Part shown: in pieces, positions 1 through 7,692 of the stretch | Layout of the letters: every line of letters begins with the position of its first letter | Position numbering within the stretch: position 1 is the first letter of the stretch | Origin: Haliscomenobacter sp040401995 | GTDB lineage: Bacteria; Bacteroidota; Bacteroidia; Chitinophagales; Saprospiraceae | Length of the DNA: 64,000 bases | Assembly (NCBI GenBank): GCA_040401995.1 | Contig: JBBANM010000013.1 | Coordinates: 1 to 64,000, forward strand | Direction: 5' to 3' | Program-made: the position numbers and the translations under genes | The notes under the pieces: generated by a model | The model's input: only the letters and a program-made list of their open reading frames with translations | What the model was told of the DNA's origin: nothing | Databases searched by the model: none

Positions 1-273
1 CTCTCTCCGCTTTAGTCGGACTATTAGTAGCAACTTGAAATCATAATTGAGCCTAGAAAAATATGGGGCGAAATGGGTAGGGTTGGCGGAAATATTTTTG
101 GAAGTAGGCCGGGCTGAGCTACTTTTGACAGCGAAAATAAGCCGCTGCTGAAAATTTTCCAGCGTCCGCACACACTAGCCCGTCTTGCTCGCCCACCTGA
201 CCGCCCCGCGCTCCTTTGACCCCGTGGCAGGCTCCGCCCTTTTTTTTCGCTCTGAGTTTTTTTGCTTACGGGT
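1..273. other. Intergenic, no gene seen
   Basis: I see no gene here. The stretch is rich in short G/C runs and in small inverted repeats (for example GCTGAAAATTTTCCAGC around 149-165), resembling the palindromic intergenic DNA elsewhere in the window, but I could not pair it with a specific repeat copy. Confidence 0.4.
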
Positions 274-1020
274 TTATTGATGAGCAGACCAACTGACTGG
301 AGGGGGAAACAAAACCACCCGAAAGCCAATGTAGTTGAGGCGATCTGAGGGGTTGTCGCCGTTGCGACACGTAGCACGGCAGTACCGCGCGTCGTTGAGC
401 CAGCCGCCGCCACAGAACACCCGGTAAGCACCAATATCACGGTCTACCCAGGCAGTATTGTCATTTGGGGCACCTTTGTAGGTATTATGCCATTGATCGG
501 CACACCATTCCCGTACATTACCGCTCATATCATATATGTCCAGTTCATTGGGGGCCTTCAGTCCTACCGGTTTGGTTTCGCTATGGCTGTTGTCGGTATA
601 CCAACCTACCTCTTCTAATTTCACGCTGCCCGCGTATTGGTATCCTTGAGAGAAATTAACACCCCGAGCGGCATATTCCCATTCCGCCTCGCTAGGTAGG
701 CGAAATTGTTGGTCGGGCACTAAGCGCTCGTCTTGATTGAGTTTTTCCAAAAACAATTGAGTGTCTTCCCAAGAGACATTTTCTACTGGTCGGTGTTTGC
801 CTTTAAAGTGGGAAGGATTAGTGCCCATAATTGCCTCCCAAAGGGCCTGAGTGACCGGGTATTTCCCAATGGCAAAAGGTTGCAAAGTCACTTCGTGGAT
901 TAGTTTTTCATCATCAAATGCTTCGGTGTCATTACTCCCCATCATAAAGGCTCCCCCTGGTACCGTCACCAGTTCAGTTTTTTCAAGATCGGGGAGGATT
1001 TTAAAGGGCGTATTGGGCAT
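274..1020 (-). CDS. SUMF1 / formylglycine-generating-enzyme-like protein
   Basis: A 248-residue protein of the SUMF1 (FGE-sulfatase) fold. Visible family signatures are VPGGAFMMGS near residue 20, RLPSEAEWEYAARG at about 107-120, the DMSGNVREWC block in the second half, a GGGWLNDARYCRATCR segment and the closing IGFRVV. The family includes true formylglycine-generating enzymes that oxidise a sulfatase cysteine, and also many bacterial proteins of unknown or other catalytic role. I chose the start at 1020 because the SUMF1 domain begins there and the 29 upstream codons look like non-coding read-through. A Cys-type sulfatase gene lies at the far end of the window, but the two are not linked. 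It could instead be one of the many accessory SUMF1 proteins. No clear signal peptide is seen with this start. Confidence 0.85.
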   Translation of the reverse strand: MPNTPFKILPDLEKTELVTVPGGAFMMGSNDTEAFDDEKLIHEVTLQPFAIGKYPVTQALWEAIMGTNPSHFKGKHRPVENVSWEDTQLFLEKLNQDERLVPDQQFRLPSEAEWEYAARGVNFSQGYQYAGSVKLEEVGWYTDNSHSETKPVGLKAPNELDIYDMSGNVREWCADQWHNTYKGAPNDNTAWVDRDIGAYRVFCGGGWLNDARYCRATCRNGDNPSDRLNYIGFRVVLFPPPVSWSAHQ

Positions 1021-1142
1021 GGCGAAGCTTTTTTTGTGCTCAAGATAAAAAAACCACCGGCAATCAAAGGAAAAACCAGCAGCAATCCCATTGTTTTTTC
1101 GCCACAAATCGGGTAACTTAGCGCATCGAAAAAATATCTGCT

Positions 1143-1298
1143 ATGCTGCCATCGGCCATTGCCACTGTAGAAAAAATCACTTGGAAGCACTTCCTCGAGC
1201 TAGAACTGCCCGATGATGATCCATTTATTTATGAATTATTGGAAGGTAAAATCATGAAACGTGCTGCTCCCAGTCTGGCGCATTCTGACGGGTTTTGA
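1143..1298 (+). pseudogene. Remnant of a Uma2 (DUF820) family nuclease gene
   Basis: A 51-codon open frame whose translation matches the N-terminus of Uma2-type proteins: a KITWKHFLELELPDDD stretch followed by FIYELLEGKIMKRAAPS and a His. In intact members this YELxxGxIxxxxAPSxxH block is followed by roughly 130 more residues with the PD-(D/E)XK nuclease core. Here the frame ends at TGA 1296-1298. The next sequence in the +1 frame (FELALNAVLICHK) still resembles family sequence, so a frameshift followed by a deletion is likely. The remnant is divergent to the SUMF1-like gene at 1020. It was too short for routine ORF calling. The family assignment is from motif memory only. Confidence 0.55.
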
Positions 1299-1361
1299 AT
1301 TGGCGCTCAACGCGGTTTTGATTTGCCACAAGAGTTGAAATGAACCTTTCAGCGCCAAATA

Positions 1362-1934
1362 TTAGCCTAATATTTCATTCACTTGTAGTTTCAACTCCGG
1401 CAACACCAACTCCGCGAACCAGGGATTTTTTGCTTGCCAGATATTATTGCGCGGCGAAGGATGCGGGAGGGGCAAGTAGTGCGGCAAATACCTTTCAAAC
1501 TGCTGCACCGTATCGGTCAGCGTAGCCTGTGCTTGGTCACGCAAGTAATAATTTTGGGCATACTGGCCGATCAGCAAAGTGAGTTGCACCTGTGGCATCA
1601 GCGTGAGAAGTTGCTGGTGCCACAGCGGGGCACACTCGGGTCGCGGCGGCAAATCACCTGATTTTCGGGTACCGGGATAGCAAAAACCCATAGGAATCAA
1701 GGCGATGTGCTCGGGGTTGTAAAACGTAGCCTTGTCTACGCCCAGCCATTGGCGGAGGTTGTCGCCACTTTTGTCGTTCCAGGGGATGCTGGTCTCGTGC
1801 ACGATCCGCCCGGGCGCCTGACCGATGATCACGATTTTGCTGTTCACTCCAGCAGTCATGATGGGGTTTACGCCTAGTGCGAGGTGTTTTTCACACACCT
1901 GGCAGTTTCTGATCGAGTTTAGTAGTTCTTCCAT
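1362..1934 (-). CDS. Uracil-DNA glycosylase family protein (family 4-like, Fe-S)
   Basis: A 190-residue protein of the uracil-DNA glycosylase superfamily, which cuts uracil from DNA as the first step of base-excision repair. Motif 1 is GQAPG at 38-42 and the second motif is LPHPSPRN at about 156-163. Four cysteines sit at 11, 14, 85 and 101, which fits the 4Fe-4S ligand spacing known for family 4 enzymes (CxxC near the N-terminus, a third Cys about 70 residues on, the fourth 16 later). Family 4 usually has GEAPG, so Gln replaces Glu in motif 1. The gene appears to be transcribed alone; the strand-mate at 2094 lies upstream across a repeat. Confidence 0.85.
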   Translation of the reverse strand: MEELLNSIRNCQVCEKHLALGVNPIMTAGVNSKIVIIGQAPGRIVHETSIPWNDKSGDNLRQWLGVDKATFYNPEHIALIPMGFCYPGTRKSGDLPPRPECAPLWHQQLLTLMPQVQLTLLIGQYAQNYYLRDQAQATLTDTVQQFERYLPHYLPLPHPSPRNNIWQAKNPWFAELVLPELKLQVNEILG

Positions 1935-1953
1935 AGTGCCTGAGTCTGAGTGT

Positions 1954-2036
1954 AAAGGGCTGCACCCTTTTTTATGAGATATCGCCCCTGCATGAAAGGG
2001 GCTGCACCCCTTTTTATGAGATTACGCCCCTACAGG
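1954..2036. repeat. Two tandem ~41 bp repeats with inverted arms
   Basis: Two adjacent copies, 1954-1994 and 1995-2036, share GGGCTGCACCC, TTTTTATGAGAT and CGCCCCT in the same order. Each contains GGGGCTGCACCCC-like arms able to form a short hairpin. They lie between the TauE-like gene stop (2094) and the glycosylase start (1934). Confidence 0.7.
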
Positions 2037-2093
2037 GCTAGTTGGTTAAAATCCGTGTCCAATCCGTCAAATCCGTGTTCCCAAAAAAATCCC

Positions 2094-3128
2094 CTACTCG
2101 AAATCCACCTGATTCACATACTTCCCATCCTTAAAATAATACGCCTCAAACGATGACGACCCAATATTATACACCGCCTCGATCACAATCTTATCCGCCC
2201 CATTTTTTTGCGCCAGCACCGTATGCTGTTGCGCCAGAGTCAGCTCCTTAAACGGGATGACCTGCTCAAAACCAAAACCCTCATCGTAGGCAAATTCTAG
2301 GGCGTAGTTCGCATTTTGCCAGCGCAATTTGGTTTCCAAGCCATCGGCAAGCGGACCAAAAGAAACCGAACCGCGGTTGGCCGTCAACAAATCGCCGCCT
2401 GATTGAAACAAGATAGCAAAACCCGAAGCCACCATGGCGAAGTACCCGATTTTTTTGAACAAAAATTCGCTTAGGCGTGGCAGTACCCATTTCATCGTCC
2501 AGGTTGAGAGCAAGCCAGAAAAAGCGACGACAGCCCCTACCAGCAACACTTTGCTGGAAATCAAACCAAACAAGGTGTAGAGCACTATTTTGATGAGGTG
2601 CATACAAATTTCATTGGCCGCGCGAGTAGCGATGATCTGTTCTTTGGTGAGTCCGTAGCGGAGGTAAAATTTGTTGAACAGCAACCCTACAGCACCAGTG
2701 AGTCCGGATAAAAACCCCGCCAAAAAACCAATGCCCATCAATACCCAATTGGAAGGGTGACTCCTCACCTCCAGCTCTTTCGGTTTTTTGAAGATAAAAG
2801 GCAGGTTGCTCACCAAAAACAGTCCCATGAACAGCTCCAAATAAAGCGGGTTGATGAATTTCAGTAGCCACGCGCCCAGCCATACGGCAGGTAGCGCTGC
2901 CGGTACAAACCATTTCACAATGTGCCAGGCGATGCTGCGGTAAAAAACAATAATCCGCGATCCGGAACTGGTAAAAGTACCGATGGATAAGGCTGCGGGC
3001 ACCTGACTCACCGGCAACAAACGTCCTAATATGGGAATGAGGATCAGACCGGCGCCGCCGCCGCAAATGGCGCTGAGGGAAAAGGCCAAATAGCTACAAA
3101 TGAATACAATGATCAGGGTGGTCCACAT
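2094..3128 (-). CDS. TauE/SafE-family permease with a C-terminal soluble extension
   Basis: A 344-residue membrane protein. Residues up to about 250 form about eight hydrophobic segments with the glycine-rich repeats typical of TauE/SafE (DUF81) permeases: SAICGGGAGLILIP near the N-terminus and GFLAGFLSGLTGAVG in the middle. The family exports or moves sulfur-containing organic anions, but substrate cannot be told from sequence. The last ~90 residues are soluble and hydrophilic, ending with AYYFKDGKYVNQVDFE; this tail is not part of the usual ~250-residue family unit. The start at 3128 was chosen because the hydrophobic domain begins at once; the 29 codons upstream have no membrane character. 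Confidence 0.8.
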   Translation of the reverse strand: MWTTLIIVFICSYLAFSLSAICGGGAGLILIPILGRLLPVSQVPAALSIGTFTSSGSRIIVFYRSIAWHIVKWFVPAALPAVWLGAWLLKFINPLYLELFMGLFLVSNLPFIFKKPKELEVRSHPSNWVLMGIGFLAGFLSGLTGAVGLLFNKFYLRYGLTKEQIIATRAANEICMHLIKIVLYTLFGLISSKVLLVGAVVAFSGLLSTWTMKWVLPRLSEFLFKKIGYFAMVASGFAILFQSGGDLLTANRGSVSFGPLADGLETKLRWQNANYALEFAYDEGFGFEQVIPFKELTLAQQHTVLAQKNGADKIVIEAVYNIGSSSFEAYYFKDGKYVNQVDFE

Positions 3129-3252
3129 AGAGAGCGTGCTGTATTTTGATTGAAAAATGCAGCAGATTGGAAAGGTAGGCGCAAGGTACGAAGGAAATTC
3201 GATTTGATGGGGCAAGGTTATTTTTAGCCAGCAATTCTAGTATCGAAAAAAA
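3129..3252. other. Upstream region of the TauE-like gene
   Basis: No gene seen. It leads into the tandem repeat array. Confidence 0.4.
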
Positions 3253-4145
3253 GCTAAATAATTGAGGTTAAGCACGATGTGGTAGAGCCACATTGCAATG
3301 TGTCTCTACGGAACTGGAGCCTTACCTCCTAATGTTTGACAGCCCACGATGCTAGAAATGGATAAAAAAGCTAAACAACTGAGGTTGAGCACGATGTGGT
3401 AGAGACACATTGCAATGTGTCTCTACGGAACCGAAGCCTTTCACCAACCTAATGTTTCACAGCCCACAATGCTACTATTGGAAAAAAGCTAAACACCTGA
3501 GGTTGAGTACAATGTGGTAGAGACACATTGCAATGTGTCTCTACGGAACTGGAGCCTTACCTCCTAATGTTTGACAGCCCACGATGCTAGAAATGGATAA
3601 AAAAGCTAAACAACTGAGGTTGAGCACGATGTGGTAGAGACACATTGCAATGTGTCTCTACGGAACTGGAGCCTTACCTCCCCTAAGNNNNNNNNNNNNN
3701 NNNNNNNNNNNNNNNNNNNNNNNNNNNNNNNNNNNNNNNNNNNNNNNNNNNNNNNNNNNNNNNNNNNNNNNNNNNNNNNNNNNNNNNGTTTCATAACCCA
3801 CAATGCCAGTATAGAGAAAAAATCTAAACAACTGAGGTTGAGTACAATGTAGTAGAGACACATTGCAATGTGTCTCTACGGAACTGGAGCCTTACCTCCC
3901 CTAAGGTTTCATAACCCACAATGCCAGTATAGAGAAAAAATCTAAACAACTGAGGTTGAGCACGATGTGGTAGAGCCACATTGCAATGTGGCGCTACGCA
4001 ACTGGAGCCTTATCTCACCCTAAGGTTTCATTGCCCGCAAAGCTAGTAATGGATCAAAAAGCTAAACAACTGAGGTTTAGCACGATGTGGTAGAGACACA
4101 TTGCAATGTGGCTCTACATAACTGGAACCTTACCTCACTATTTTT
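3253..4145. repeat. Tandem array of ~118 bp units, each with a 28 bp palindrome
   Basis: Units begin with (G/T)CTAAA at 3253, 3370, 3488, 3605, 3823, 3941 and 4061, giving a period of 117-120 bp. Each unit contains a palindrome whose half is GTAGAGACACATTG, at 3282-3309, 3399-3426, 3517-3544, 3634-3661, 3852-3879, 3970-3997 and 4090-4117. A solitary copy of the palindrome sits at 28619-28646. The array has no unique spacers, so it is not a CRISPR. It contains the scaffold gap, so the true copy number is unknown. Confidence 0.95.
3688..3787. other. Scaffold gap of exactly 100 N
   Basis: One hundred consecutive N bases inside the tandem array. A round 100 is the usual placeholder for a gap of unknown size, so the array is probably collapsed and longer in the real genome. 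Open frames that cross it are artefacts. Confidence 0.98.
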
Positions 4146-4184
4146 GTAGACCACAAATTGTTGTTTTGGACACCAAAATCTTAC

Positions 4185-4261
4185 AAACTCTCCAAATTCG
4201 CGTTAATTTGGAGAGTTCAGTCTCCGAATTCGCGCGAATTTGGAGAGTTTGTGTATTTTTG
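4185..4261 (+). promoter_or_regulatory. Inverted-repeat promoter region of the DUF4143 ATPase gene
   Basis: An 18 bp perfect inverted repeat lies at 4185-4202 and 4233-4250 (half AAACTCTCCAAATTCGCG). A third AATTTGGAGAGT copy stands between them at about 4205-4216. A TATTTTTG box at 4254-4261 fits the Bacteroidota -7 consensus TAnnTTTG, 12 bases before the ATG. The arrangement suggests an operator or an RNA hairpin covering the promoter; which of the two is inference. Confidence 0.55.
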
Positions 4262-4273
4262 TAAAAAAGAGGT

Positions 4274-5410
4274 ATGATTAGCCGCATCTACGAAGCCGTA
4301 CTTACAGAACAAATGCAACTCGACAATCGGGTATTGGTGATCTATGGGCCGCGTCAGGTAGGGAAAACTACTTTGATGCATTTGATTTTGCAAAAATACG
4401 CAGGAAAAACACTGGAAATCAACGCCGATGACATCGATTACACCTCGGTTTTATCCAGTCGCTCGCTACAAAAAATGCGACAACTGGTTGATGGCTTCGA
4501 CTTGCTTTTTATTGACGAGGCGCAACGCATCCCCGATATTGGCATCAATTTAAAAATCTTGCACGATAGTCTTCCTAATTTAAAAATTGTAGTGACGGGT
4601 TCTTCATCTTTTGAGTTGGCGAATAAAATACAGGAACCGCTTACAGGGCGATCCTGGACGTTTCAATTGATGTCGATTGGCATCAGCGAATTGGCTACCC
4701 AATACAATCGTTTTGAGTTAAATCAAATGTTGGAAGATCGATTGATTTTTGGTTCCTACCCCGCACTTTTTGCCATTGAAAATCGCCAACTAAAAACGAA
4801 TTACCTGCAAGAAATTACCCGTTCTTATTTGTACAAAGACGTGCTTGCTTTGGGCTCCATTCGCTACCCGCCCAAAATGCGCGATTTAACCCGCTTATTG
4901 GCCTATCAAATTGGGTCAGAAGTCTCGCTCAATGAATTGGCGAACACCCTGCAAATTTCCAAAGAAACGGTACAAAGCTACATTGATCTATTGGAAAAAA
5001 CCTTTGTGGTATTTCGATTGTCGGGTTACAGTAAAAATCTACGCAAAGAGATCAAACGCAGCGATAAGATCTATTTTTACGATTTGGGCATCCGCAATGC
5101 CGTTATTGAAAATTTCCTGCCGCTCGAAAATCGCAATGATGGCGGAGCGCTTTGGGAAAATTTCCTGATTCTGGAAAGGTTAAAAACTCAAACCTATCGC
5201 CGTATGGGTGCAAATCGATTTTTTTGGCGGACTTACACGGGTGCTGAATTGGATTATCTGGAGGAAAGAAATGGACAGTTGACTGGTTTCGAGTTTAAAT
5301 TTAATCAAAAAACGGTAGCTGCTCCCAAGGTTTGGCAAGAGACCTATCCCGATGCCATCTTCCACAGCATCAACCGCGATAACTACCTCGATTTTTTATT
5401 GGAAGAATGA
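4274..5410 (+). CDS. AAA-family ATPase with DUF4143 domain
   Basis: A 378-residue protein with an N-terminal AAA_14 ATPase domain and a C-terminal DUF4143 domain. Walker A is GPRQVGKTT at 25-33 and Walker B is LLFIDEAQR ending at 85. A GSSSFEL sensor-like segment follows. The C-terminal half contains TGAELDYLE and FEFKF, which has the shape of a PD-(D/E)XK nuclease-like motif described for DUF4143. These proteins are common and often strain-variable in Bacteroidota; their cellular role is not established. The gene stands alone, with its own inverted-repeat promoter region, and ends 8 bp before the stop of the opposite-strand acetyltransferase gene. Confidence 0.9.
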   Translation: MISRIYEAVLTEQMQLDNRVLVIYGPRQVGKTTLMHLILQKYAGKTLEINADDIDYTSVLSSRSLQKMRQLVDGFDLLFIDEAQRIPDIGINLKILHDSLPNLKIVVTGSSSFELANKIQEPLTGRSWTFQLMSIGISELATQYNRFELNQMLEDRLIFGSYPALFAIENRQLKTNYLQEITRSYLYKDVLALGSIRYPPKMRDLTRLLAYQIGSEVSLNELANTLQISKETVQSYIDLLEKTFVVFRLSGYSKNLRKEIKRSDKIYFYDLGIRNAVIENFLPLENRNDGGALWENFLILERLKTQTYRRMGANRFFWRTYTGAELDYLEERNGQLTGFEFKFNQKTVAAPKVWQETYPDAIFHSINRDNYLDFLLEE

Positions 5411-5417
5411 CATTCCG

Positions 5418-5903
5418 CTATCTTTCATACAAAAACGACATCAATACCTCATCCAAAAACCGATTTTCACTGATCAGCCAGGTGTATTGACGCAAAATAC
5501 CTTCTTTTTCAAAACCCATTTTTTCGTACAAGCGAATGGCACGTTCGTTTTGCACGGCCGCGCTGAGTTCAATGCGGCGCAATCCTAGCGTTTTTCCTAA
5601 ATCCAATACCTCCTGGATTAGTTTTGCCCCCAAACCTTGTCCGACAAATTGCGGATCTACGGCTACTCCTCCCAAGTAGGCAGCGTGCGCGGTGCGGTGG
5701 AGCAGACGCACCAGCTTGAACATGCCCGCAGGTACGCCCTCGTGCAGGTACACGTACAGCACGCCCTGGCGCAACAAGTCTTCGTAAATGGGTTGAAAGG
5801 CAGCTAAGTCCATCCATTCGTACAACAAAAAGGGATTGACGTCGGGGTGCATGTAGAGTGCGTAAAAAAAATCAAAATCAGCGGGTAAAGCTTTGCGGTG
5901 CAT
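5418..5903 (-). CDS. GNAT-family N-acetyltransferase
   Basis: A 161-residue GCN5-related acetyltransferase that would move an acetyl group from acetyl-CoA to an amine. The acetyl-CoA loop is visible as VDPQFVGQGLGAKLIQE (Q/R-x-x-G-x-G/A pattern) at about 95-111, and the final strand shows NERAIRLYEKMGFEKEG, the usual end of the fold. The substrate cannot be predicted. It is convergent with the DUF4143 gene and divergent from the UPF0173 gene, with a perfect long hairpin in the divergent gap. Confidence 0.88.
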   Translation of the reverse strand: MHRKALPADFDFFYALYMHPDVNPFLLYEWMDLAAFQPIYEDLLRQGVLYVYLHEGVPAGMFKLVRLLHRTAHAAYLGGVAVDPQFVGQGLGAKLIQEVLDLGKTLGLRRIELSAAVQNERAIRLYEKMGFEKEGILRQYTWLISENRFLDEVLMSFLYER

Positions 5904-5950
5904 CGGGTGCTTTTTTGGTAAAAGATTGATTTAGGCAAAATTAGGGGGAG

Positions 5951-6019
5951 TAAGTTTATTACGAAGTTACGTTTACTAAACTTTCGAAGTTTAGTAAACG
6001 TAACTTCGTAATAAACTTA
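5951..6019. repeat. Perfect 33 bp-arm hairpin in a divergent promoter region
   Basis: Arms 5951-5983 and 5987-6019 are perfect reverse complements (half starts TAAGTTTATTACGAAGTTAC) around a 3-base TCG loop. It sits between two divergent genes, so it cannot end either transcript as a terminator. It may be a mobile palindrome or a cruciform-forming site. Confidence 0.9.
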
Positions 6020-6126
6020 ACTTCAAAAAACGCCACAAAATTGACAGGAGTTTGTCAAACTTTTAAAAATCGTCGCAGATCCACGCCGATATTCTTAAGT
6101 CATTTTTTATCTTTCGAAAAAAAACC

Positions 6127-6819
6127 ATGAAAGTCACTTACTACGGTCACGCTTGTTTTTTGGTAGAAACCCAAGGCAAAAAACTCTTGTTTGATCCTTT
6201 TATTTCGGGCAATCCGCTGTTGCAAGAAACAGCTACAAAAATTGACATCGACACCATAGAGGCGGATTATATCCTCGTCAGTCATGGCCATTCGGATCAC
6301 GTGCTGGATGTGGAGGCCATTGCCAAACGCACTGGCGCACTAATAATCGGCGTTTGGGAAGTGGTAGGTTGGTTTGGCGCCAAAGACCTCAAAGGCCACC
6401 CCATGAATACTGGCGGCGAGTGGACTTTTGATTTTGGCAAAGTAAAATTGGTCAATGCCATCCATTCCAGCAGCTTTCCTGATGGCAGCTACGGCGGCAA
6501 TCCAGTAGGTTTTGTGGTTTCCAATGAGGAGGGTTGTTTCTACCATTCGGGTGATACTGCACTCACGATGGACATGCAATTGCTGCCCCTGATCTGTCCT
6601 AAGCTAGATTTTGCTATCTTGAGCATCGGCAACAATTTTACCATGAGTTACACCGATGCCATCATCGCCGCGGAGTTTATCGACTGTGCAAAAATCATCG
6701 GTTGTCACTATGATACATTCGGTTATATCAAAATTGATCATGCCGCAGCGGAAAAAGCTTTCTCAGATGCCGGAAAAGAATTAATTTTGCTGCCGATCGG
6801 CGAGAGTCGCGTTTTATAA
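6127..6819 (+). CDS. UPF0173 metallo-beta-lactamase-fold hydrolase
   Basis: A 230-residue metal-dependent hydrolase with the metallo-beta-lactamase fold, of the UPF0173 group. The metal-binding motif HGHSDH lies at 53-58, with a further His in NAIHSSSFPDGSYGG, the metal-bridging Asp in FYHSGDTALT and the last His in IGCHYDTFG. Relatives are annotated as L-ascorbate-6-phosphate lactonase-like, but the substrate is not known. The gene is followed 51 bp later by parA on the same strand. No signal peptide is present, so it is cytoplasmic. Confidence 0.9.
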   Translation: MKVTYYGHACFLVETQGKKLLFDPFISGNPLLQETATKIDIDTIEADYILVSHGHSDHVLDVEAIAKRTGALIIGVWEVVGWFGAKDLKGHPMNTGGEWTFDFGKVKLVNAIHSSSFPDGSYGGNPVGFVVSNEEGCFYHSGDTALTMDMQLLPLICPKLDFAILSIGNNFTMSYTDAIIAAEFIDCAKIIGCHYDTFGYIKIDHAAAEKAFSDAGKELILLPIGESRVL

Positions 6820-6870
6820 CCAAGGTTTACGGCAAGGGATCTGCTTGCAAATTCAGAATCTTTAAGCAAC

Positions 6871-7677
6871 ATGGGAAAAATTATCACTATTGCCAACCAA
6901 AAAGGCGGGGTAGGCAAAACGACTACAGCCATCAACTTGGCCGCTAGTTTAGCCATTTTGGAGAAAAAAGTGCTCCTCATTGATTCCGATCCGCAGGCAA
7001 ATTCCTCCTCTGGGGTGGGAATTTTTGGCGATGATGTAGAAACTTCCATCTACGATTGCATCATCAATGGATTGGATCCAGCGGATGCTATCTACGAAAC
7101 CGATACGCCCAATTTGCATTTGCTGCCTTCACACATCAATTTGGTAGGCGCCGAGGTGGAATTGGTAAATCGCCCCAAACGCGAATATGTGATGCGCGGC
7201 ATCGTGGAGCAACTGCGCGAATACTACGACTATATCTTTATCGATTGTTTGCCTTCCTTGGGTTTGGTAACTGTAAATGCTTTGTCGGCCGCTGATTCGG
7301 TATTGGTGCCCGTACAATGCGAGTTTTTTGCCTTGGAAGGTTTGGCTAAGTTGCAAGAAACCATCAACATCGTGCGCAGCCAGTACAATCCCAAATTGGA
7401 GATTGAAGGCATCCTGCTCACCATGTACGATCCGCGTTTGCGTTTAGCCAATGTGGTGGTGAGCGAAGTACGCGATATTTTTAAAGAACGGGTTTTTGAC
7501 ACCATCATTCACCGCAATGCGCGTATCGGCGAAGCGCCCAACATGCACATGCCCGTGGTGCTACTCAACGCGAGTAGCAAAGGCGCTATCAACTACCTGA
7601 ACTTGGCAGAAGAATTCCTAAAGCGCAACAATGACCCTGTTGTTGTAAAATCCAGCACTGCGCCGATTGGCAAATAG
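6871..7677 (+). CDS. parA: ParA chromosome-partition ATPase
   Basis: A 268-residue Walker-type ATPase. The deviant Walker A box KGGVGKTT is at 11-18, followed by LLIDSDPQANSSSG and DYIFIDCLPSLG, the usual ParA/Soj signatures. ParA binds DNA nonspecifically in its ATP form and moves ParB-origin complexes apart. The length matches chromosomal Soj-type ParA. parB starts 15 bp after its stop, so the two form an operon. I searched by eye for a nearby parS palindrome and did not find a convincing one. Confidence 0.95.
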   Translation: MGKIITIANQKGGVGKTTTAINLAASLAILEKKVLLIDSDPQANSSSGVGIFGDDVETSIYDCIINGLDPADAIYETDTPNLHLLPSHINLVGAEVELVNRPKREYVMRGIVEQLREYYDYIFIDCLPSLGLVTVNALSAADSVLVPVQCEFFALEGLAKLQETINIVRSQYNPKLEIEGILLTMYDPRLRLANVVVSEVRDIFKERVFDTIIHRNARIGEAPNMHMPVVLLNASSKGAINYLNLAEEFLKRNNDPVVVKSSTAPIGK

Positions 7678-7692
7678 AAAAAACAATAGGAC

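Noticed and set aside
3606..3863. Open frames across the N run
   Set aside because: They consist largely of undetermined residues and cross a scaffold gap.
3253..4145. Possible CRISPR array
   Set aside because: The spacing is regular but the whole ~118 bp unit is repeated, with no unique spacers, and no cas gene is near.
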